Below are positions 57,371 through 64,000 of a DNA stretch of 64,000 bases, piece after piece. A program made the translations under genes and the position numbers. The stretch covers positions 133,207,917 to 133,271,916 of the forward strand of contig CP136066.1 of NCBI GenBank assembly GCA_032622095.1, given 5' to 3'. Source of the DNA: Siphonodentalium dalli (lineage: Eukaryota > Mollusca > Scaphopoda > Gadilida > Siphonodentaliidae). The stretch's first letter is position 1. Each line of letters opens with the position of its first letter. The notes below the pieces were generated by a model. The model saw only the letters and a program-made list of their open reading frames with translations, had not been told where the DNA came from and made no database searches.

Positions 57371-58560
57371 CCCATTATAAATAAGATAGTTATAATTGTT
57401 TGGGTTTTTTTTTTAACGGATTTCGGGGAGTAAATATGGCATCTTTCCACTTGGTGTCCCTCCTACAAGTTTGATGATTTGAGAACTCTCTTACTCTGGA
57501 GTTGGCTTAAAGATGGCGGTCAGAATGGACGTCACTACCAGTAGCATACGCACGGATACATGACAAAATGAGGCTTTTTTATCCACATATGGGATGGTGC
57601 ATGTATGTATGACTTCATGGCACCAAAAACGCTGAGAAAACAGGAAAATCACTGCAACATCTTTCACGGAGTGTAGTCACATGGAAATGGGTTATTTTAA
57701 AGTCGGTGTCAAACCTTGATTATTAACTGGGAATTAGCAATCATGCCCTAGACTGAAGAGACGATTAATCCCATAGACTCCCGACCAACAAAAGGCCTAC
57801 AATTGTTGAATGCCAGGACCCAGCAGAGGTAGATGCCCTTCATGACCGTCATGACACCAACATAATCGAATGATGACAGAAGACAGGAGCAGGTGGATAA
57901 ATTTAGTAACCAGCCTGATGACCATCTGGACTACTTTTAGCCTGCCTTCTTCTCCAGAAATTGGCTTCACCGTCACGTCATTCAGCCACCTCTTTGGAGC
58001 AGCTCCAGATATTATCTAGCCGGAGTGTACCATCACTGATGAGGCAATAACACATACTGGACACTGCAGCTACCATCAATCTGCAGTGTCTCCTGGGGGC
58101 TAATCAACCTCCCACCTCATATCGATTTTTATTATCATGTATTTTCCATGTATCAATTCATTAAATAAAGGAGTGGTTATTAAGGAAGAGAATCCCCGAG
58201 TTAGCCCCCCACAAAATACCTATTTATACGCAACAATACAATGTGGCTGTTGGCAGAAAGATCGCATCGACTGACTGATTGATTGGTGTATATAGACGAG
58301 CATCGGGGTGAATTTAGGTGAGTTTACCCTGGCAGATAATTACTTAACAAGTATATAAAGCCTTTGATTTACCCCAATTATACTTTAGGACTTCATTTAT
58401 AAAAACATCATCGAAAAGGATATTTGTAATAACCAATGGTGTTTCTACTCAAGCGTACTAGCTGCGACCAATACAAGCACTCCTTTTTCGCTAAAACGAC
58501 TATTAACCAACTTGATGACTCTGCTGTACATACCAGTGAGTGATTGATCCAGAGGAATTC
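57371..58560. other. Gene-free stretch upstream of PRDX5
   Basis: No coding sequence recognised. 57800-58110 is less AT-rich but carries stops in all frames. Confidence 0.35.
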
Positions 58561-58564
58561 TTAA

Positions 58565-58898
58565 CCCTTTGGAGAGTATCTGTAACATCATACACAAAAC
58601 GTCATGAGTAAATTTAACGTCAACGGCATAGCAATAATTATTAACTAGTTCGGGTCAAAAGGGTCCAATAATTAGTTTTAATTTATGTGCATTTTATTTA
58701 ATGTGTGTTATCATAATCGATTGCACTTATACATTTGGGACATTATATTAATCAAAATAACTCCTATACAAATCATTTATAAATCAGATGATTTATTGAA
58801 GTTATGTCTACATAAAATAACACTCCCTGAGACGACATATATGTCGTTCTACTACTCAACCGATAGACGACATATATGTCGTTCTAATCGCCAAATGG
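58565..58898. mobile_element. piggyBac-like MITE with TTAA flanks
   Basis: TTAA at 58561-58564 and 58899-58902; ends CCCTTTGG and CCAAATGG match 7/8. The right part carries two copies of ACGACATATATGTCGTTCTA-type palindromes (58832 and 58867). The 136-codon ORF at 58685-59095 runs through it and is not a transposase. Confidence 0.5.
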
Positions 58899-60200
58899 TT
58901 AAGGGCACTCAGCAAGATCGCAGTTCCTGGAGATTTTCACCGTTCGCAGCCTCCAGGATTGACATCACAGACATCCTCCTCTCAGCGCGCCAAACCCAAC
59001 ATTGGCTCCTGCATGGAAACACTATACATATACTAACACTGCCCAACCATCTTGTGGCCTATGAGCAAACAGAGGCCAATCAGTGTCCCACATAGGCCTA
59101 TCAGTGTTTGTGTCCATTTCAAGGAATCACAATCACCAATATTGTCGAAAAAATTAAGACTGACTGTTGTGTCGATCACCTGACTGCAAAGACTGAGACT
59201 CTGAAGACCACAAGTCAGTAGTTGTCAAAATCACTTTAAAAAAGTAGTTCTAAACAGGGACATAGCTAGAGGGTCCCCGGGAATGTCCACCTTGAAATAT
59301 CCATATGCACACTCCTGACCCTCCCCTCCCCCTCATAGTCTGTCCCCTCCCAATTTTACAACTGATCGATACCTCAAGGTTTCCAACTGTTAAAAATGTC
59401 CAACCTGACATGCCGCTTTTTTTTTTTACCAGCTGACCCCATTTAAACATACTTGATTCCCAATCAATGGATCCTATACACCAAATGTCAGATTAATCAG
59501 TCAGATGGTTTCAGAGATGTTTCAGTGAGTTTCACATATCAGTGATTTCATTGGGCAGAACAGTTGTAAGTCCCATAGCCCTACCATTTCTTGACTGGTC
59601 GATCCAATTGAACAAGTTTGTATCCCAGTAACCAAAGGACCATCCATACTGTATTTCAGCTAAATACAATGTAGGCCTGATGGCTCTTGGGAGAGAAGAC
59701 GTATTTCAAAATGGATTTTTCAAAATCTGTCAGGAATTTCTGTTTTGAATTTGTACAATTGATTATTGTGACACAATGTTTAAGAACTATCAACCCGTTG
59801 GAAATTATAACCCCATTTACTTTACTTTCAAGGCATGAAAAATAACCAATAACTTCTGTAAAATATTTTTGTTTTCAAAAGTACAGTTCATATATATCCA
59901 TGATATCATATTTGAAGATCATGAGAGGAGACTTAATTATTTTTGATTCATGAAATTTAATGATTATTTTCATTTAGAAAGGCAACTACCCATAAATAAT
60001 TTTCTATATTCAAAATTTTCATGTCATGCATGTTGATCATTGGACTATAGGGTTAAGATTCATAACCAAGTTAAAGCTGACCACCATTTGTCTTAACACT
60101 ATGTCCTAATTCCTATTGATTGCTCCCTTCTTGAGTGGACCAGCCTGCATACAAACAATTGTTTTCATTGGGCTGGTACATTTGTGACTGCTTTATTCTT
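58899..60200. other. Gene-free stretch
   Basis: 59260-59440 is an inverted member of the TTGGAAATTTC family. A run of T lies at 59418-59428. No gene recognised. Confidence 0.4.
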
Positions 60201-61090
60201 CATATAAATATATGGGATACTGTATCTATATTAATAAAAGTCAATTTTGTTTGTTTGTTTATTTGTCTGTCGGGATATGGTCGACCAAACGGCTGGACTC
60301 TCAGAGCTGAGGAGGGTCAATTTACCCCAGGAATGTCATGGGATAGGTGCCATTTACATCAAATGTCTTAAAAGGGCACGAATAATTAATTTAACTATAT
60401 AATTAATTATATACCCAAAATGGTTGGAATCTGGTTGATTAAAATTCATTCACAGGGGTAAATTGAACTCAGACAACTTTCAATGACGATCGCGACTTGA
60501 GTCTAATTACCCATACACTGCTGATCGTGACTTGAGTCGAATCCTGACATATTTGTCCCGTAACATCAATCCATGGGAAGTTGTGATGTAATCAATTTTG
60601 TAACGAGAAACTCCCGGTTTATTTTTTTTATATTTCGGGATATTGGCCATCTTGTTTTGTGATTAAGTGGTCGCGGTCACGTGACCCTCCTGGTATGGGA
60701 AGTGTTTTCCATTCCACAGGGACCAATACCTACCTGCATACCAAGTTTCAGGAATATACCTCTGCATATACAAAAGTTATTGCGAAATACCCAATAATAT
60801 ATTTATTTAGCAGAAATATACTAACTTGTTTTCGGTTCTCAATACTAACACCAACTTACATACCAAATGTTGTCAAAATATCTCAGCAGATACAAAAGTT
60901 ATTGAGAAATAATGCATTTTCCTTATATTTCGGTGTGGCGGCCATCTTGTTTTGTGATCATGTGGTCATGGTCTCGTGACCCTCATGTGGTCACGGTCTC
61001 ATGACACTGGCAGACTGGGAAGTGTTTTCAATTCGCAAGTCCAATATCTAACTGTGCACCAAGTTCCACGAACATAACTTTACAGATACA
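60201..61090 (+). repeat. Tandem units with GGCCATCTTGTTTTGTGAT and CGGTC(A/T)CGTGAC
   Basis: GGCCATCTTGTTTTGTGAT at 60645 and 60950 begins units that continue GTGGTC..GTGACCCTC, GGGAAGTGTTTTC(C/A)ATTC, CATACCAAGTTTC..GGAATATA and GATACAAAAGTTATTG. 60230-60280 (AATAAAAGTCAATTTTGTTT GTTTGTTTATTTGTCTGTC) looks like one terminus of the element. The 106-codon ORF 60659-60979 is a repeat frame. Confidence 0.5.
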
Positions 61091-61104
61091 AAAGTCATGG
61101 AGAA

Positions 61105-61722
61105 ATATCCACAACAGCTTGGGATATCGGTTGAGTTGATGCTATTTTGGACCGATTCCCGCACTAGCTCCCGCACATTGCTCTAGCTTCTAATACGGAC
61201 TTTCATTCAAAAGACCTACTACATGTACACGTGGAGCCCGGGCATTCACGTAAACCCATGAATGTCATTAATCATCTGACATGTCCACGATTATTCTGTC
61301 TTCAATATCATACATGTATATCATTTACTGTAAAAGAAGAAGGTATTTTGATGATATCATCATTTAATGTATGGTTTCATGCATTTTTTATTGCGCCACA
61401 AATTGAAATTATCTTGAACAACCAGGAATAACAAATAATAAAGCTTTGTTTACTTATAAATCTTGTAAACATTTAACGGACCTCTGATATATGCATGCTT
61501 GATATCATCATGCTTGGGAAAGGCTGTCCTCTATGTTCATATATGTAAAGCTTCATTTTGACCTAATCTAAGAAGATACAAGCAAGATAACTCACGCCCA
61601 CGATTCTGGGCCTGAGGTCTGTTATAGAGTTATAGAAAAAGGAATGGGATGAGACTCGGTCCAAAACAGCATCAACCCAAACGATATCCCAAGCGGTTGT
61701 GGACCAAGAAGACTTGGTCTAA
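61105..61722. mobile_element. Fold-back element Z, copy 2
   Basis: Inverted relative to the copy at 39812-40362: CCACAACAGCTTGGGATATC left, GATATCCCAAGCGGTTGTGG right, and TTTTGGACCGATTCCCG against GGGATGAGACTCGGTCCAAA. The arm pair is better preserved than in copy 1. Confidence 0.65.
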
Positions 61723-61974
61723 GATGGCTATTGGAACGGCATGTATACGGCAGAATATTGCTGGCTATTCTGTTTATACTGCAGAAGAGTTTTTCTGTAA
61801 AATATATTTTAATTAATATTCAGTAATTAGTAAATATTAAAATACATTTTATCACCCAATAATCAAGGGGCGACTTCTCTTGTATTCACACTTCATGTTC
61901 ATGCAGTCACTCCATACCAGTACATGTACTCACATTTTTCAATGTACCCGACGGGTTATTAGGTAGTTAAACCC

Positions 61975-63640
61975 GGAAGAAATTGGTAACTCAGGTTTGC
62001 AGAACAACATATACAAAATCGGATAAAATCCGCATTAGGGAAAATTCCCAATTCAACATGGCATCCAAAATGGCAGTTGGTATCGGAAATTTCTGTAGTA
62101 GGTGCACCAAGTAATGCCAAATCCGTAATAAATAGAAATATTGAAACTGTGCTTATTCGTAGACCATATTTCAATAATATTGTCTGTCCCAAAATGGCCA
62201 CCAAAATGGAATGAAATTTACATTTTTTACAAAACTTAATAGCTGGTCGATCGAATATTGAAGAGTGAACGAACACTCAAATTATGCAAGGAAGAATGAT
62301 TGCAGAGCATAAGAGAAACATTTGATCAGAGAACGAATTCCCTATAATGTATCTCACAAGAGAGCAAATGAAGGCAGGGTCTCATACAACAGTTAAATCT
62401 GGACTTTTCAGTGCCCAGAAACAGAAAAATAACTCAGTTTTTTCTGTACTGCTTATCTTGAATTGTGTGATTATGTGTAATTAAACAGTTAAATGGGATT
62501 TAATATGGATATATTGATTCTGTGACCTTTTCTAGAAGCAAAAATATGTGTACTCCGAGCAGTCTCATGAATATGAATTTATTTTTTTATCTGCAACATC
62601 AAACCTTTCAAAATTCACTGCTATGGAACAGTATGATATATATTCATAGAGTACTGGGTAAAATATGAAGATCCAATTATACTTGCTCAAAATAGTAGTC
62701 AAAGTAGCCTCTGATCAATCAATACCAAACTTGACCAAAATTACCTTATACATACTCTGTGGCAGAGACATTTTATACCTGGAAATTATATTTGGTTTAT
62801 TAGGCCAATATAAACAAATTGCTTGATATACATCCCCTCCCAACCATATTATTAGTCCCCTCCTCATTTTTTTTTACTGGGATATTTTTTATGTCAACTT
62901 TTTCTCATGCCGTAACCATCAAATTACATTTAAAAGATCGACCCATTAATCAGTCTATTTTGATCAAATTGGGCAATATTTAAATCACCTTGTATTATAT
63001 AAGATATGATACTGCTGCAATATCTAGAACTGTCCATGACCATTTATGTTAGGAGGAATAAAATATAAAAAAAAAATTCGCCCTCCAGCAGGGTGGTGTC
63101 AAATTAATTTTCCGGTCATGTGAGGGGATCGGTGGGTCATCACGAGCTCAAACCAAAATTTCTCCCATATTTTTCAAATATTTTTGGCCTTAAAAGTTAG
63201 AGATAACGTAATTTTAACATCAAAGTTGTTGTAAAATTAACTAAATACCCGGTATATGTCAGGCTATGTCACTCCGAACATAAAATGCATGGATACAATT
63301 CATAAGCAATCACTGCCATGTCAAATATACACCAACATGTAAGTCGATAGGAAACAGACAGTAAGTGGTGAACATTCTAATATTCTTCCGAAATTACATG
63401 TCTGCCTCCCGCACCATTTTTCTGAAAAAGTTGGAAGTAAATCTAGCATATACTAAGGCCATATATGCGTGAAACATACTACATTGTCTTCAATCGCATC
63501 ACCTTGTGTACCCCTAATGTTACATATCTGCTACACACAAAACCATAAATAGCAACATTGAATGAATGGTCAACGCTGAAATAACAGCTTTAAACGCTCA
63601 GCACAAGTACATGGGTGGTATTGGTAATATATTTTCTAAC
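61975..63640 (+). repeat. Copy of the 32404-34594 element family without its outer ends
   Basis: Matches 32490-33660 in order: CGGATAAAATCCGC, CATCCAAAATGGCAGTTGG, GTAGGTGCACCAAGTAATGCC, CTTTTCTAGAAGCAAAAATA, CATAAATAGCAACATTGA. The ~125 bp TIR ends are missing. An insertion of unrelated AT-rich sequence lies around 62800-63440. Confidence 0.6.
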
Positions 63641-63652
63641 AACATGATACTA

Positions 63653-64000
63653 ACAAGAGCACGCCGTCGGGGCATGGCATAATACGCCCGTTTCTGGAGT
63701 AGAGTGGAGCAAGGTTTAATTCATTTGTTTGAAACCTTTGACTTAAGACGAAATAATAACAAAAATAAAACACAATAACTTCAAGTTTGGTATTTTTGAC
63801 TGAAAAATTCACATACCAAATTTTTTATCAATCAGAAACCTCAAAATATAAACATTTTAAGTTATTAATATACCTTGTTTATACCAGTGAGAAATAACCA
63901 CATCAATAATCATTCAATCCAATCCAAACAAGTTTGTGGTATGAATAGTATACTTCCGAAACACCGCAATAAACATTTTCCTTGTTTGTGAAAATTAAGT
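63653..64000 (+). mobile_element. Start of a Helitron-like element, cut by window end
   Basis: Begins ACAAGAGCACGCCGTCGGGG then GGCATAATACGCCC, the same start as the 11985 element; continues into a degenerate CACATACCAAATTTTTT monomer. Its 3' end is outside the window. Confidence 0.55.

Noticed and set aside
58685-59095. 136-codon ORF as a piggyBac transposase
   Set aside because: Lacks the DDE region and length of any transposase; it begins inside the MITE and runs past its end.
1-64000. Bacterial or viral gene cluster, or other novel multi-gene system
   Set aside because: No long intact ORFs, no operon-like spacing, no viral hallmark proteins; the sequence reads as one host gene plus transposable elements.

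Overview
The window is eukaryotic nuclear DNA from a repeat-rich, AT-rich invertebrate genome. It has no bacterial operons, no ribosome-binding-site-led ORFs and no long intact ORF. It does have a split gene with consensus GT/AG introns and very dense interspersed repeats. The repeat types suggest a mollusc, most likely a bivalve: about 160 bp tandem monomers bounded by AGCTCAA/TTGAGCT hairpin ends, and the 'gggccataactctg' and 'ggacggacgg' families. That taxonomic call is inference from recalled repeat style, not a search.

The one gene I can reconstruct is a peroxiredoxin-5 (PRDX5) gene on the minus strand. Six coding exons run from 53644 down to 10349. The 558 coding nucleotides (185 residues plus stop) are spread over 43.3 kb. 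All ten splice borders are GT/AG, the frame is kept throughout, and the product has a mitochondrial-type leader, the peroxidatic Cys motif (PGAFTPGCS) and the C-terminal resolving Cys (GLTCSLAP). Two exons are tiny (39 and 56 nt). The introns, especially introns 1 (18.2 kb) and 5 (14.6 kb), are filled with transposable elements.

Layout: 1-5.3 kb, Helitron/HINE-like elements with tandem monomers and other repeats. 5.4-10.3 kb, mostly unique sequence with a 289 bp tandem duplication, a hAT-type element with a perfect 8 bp target duplication and a fold-back element. 10.3-25.1 kb (PRDX5 exon 6, intron 5, exon 5), a 22-monomer HINE array nested in a split hAT element, a 713 bp tandem duplication, another hAT with a perfect 8 bp target duplication, and a piggyBac-type MITE with TTAA duplications nested inside it. 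25.1-35.3 kb (introns 4 to 2, exons 4 to 2), two long-inverted-repeat elements; one holds an ORF ending in a PABP-binding PAM2 motif. 35.3-53.6 kb (intron 1, exon 1), several repeat families, fold-back MITEs, a TIR element built from CCAACGTTGG palindromes, a 150 bp perfect-stem MITE and a hAT element. 53.6-64 kb, upstream of the gene: minisatellite, a 33 bp perfect inverted repeat flanking a basic ORF, a piggyBac-like MITE, and second copies of families seen inside the gene.

I found no convincing undescribed biochemical system. The most informative content is the PRDX5 gene structure, the PAM2 ORF inside a TIR element, a short spliced-looking ORF inside another TIR element, and nested elements that give a relative order of events. 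Most ORFs of 60-130 codons are chance or repeat-derived. Repeat borders without stated target duplications are approximate.
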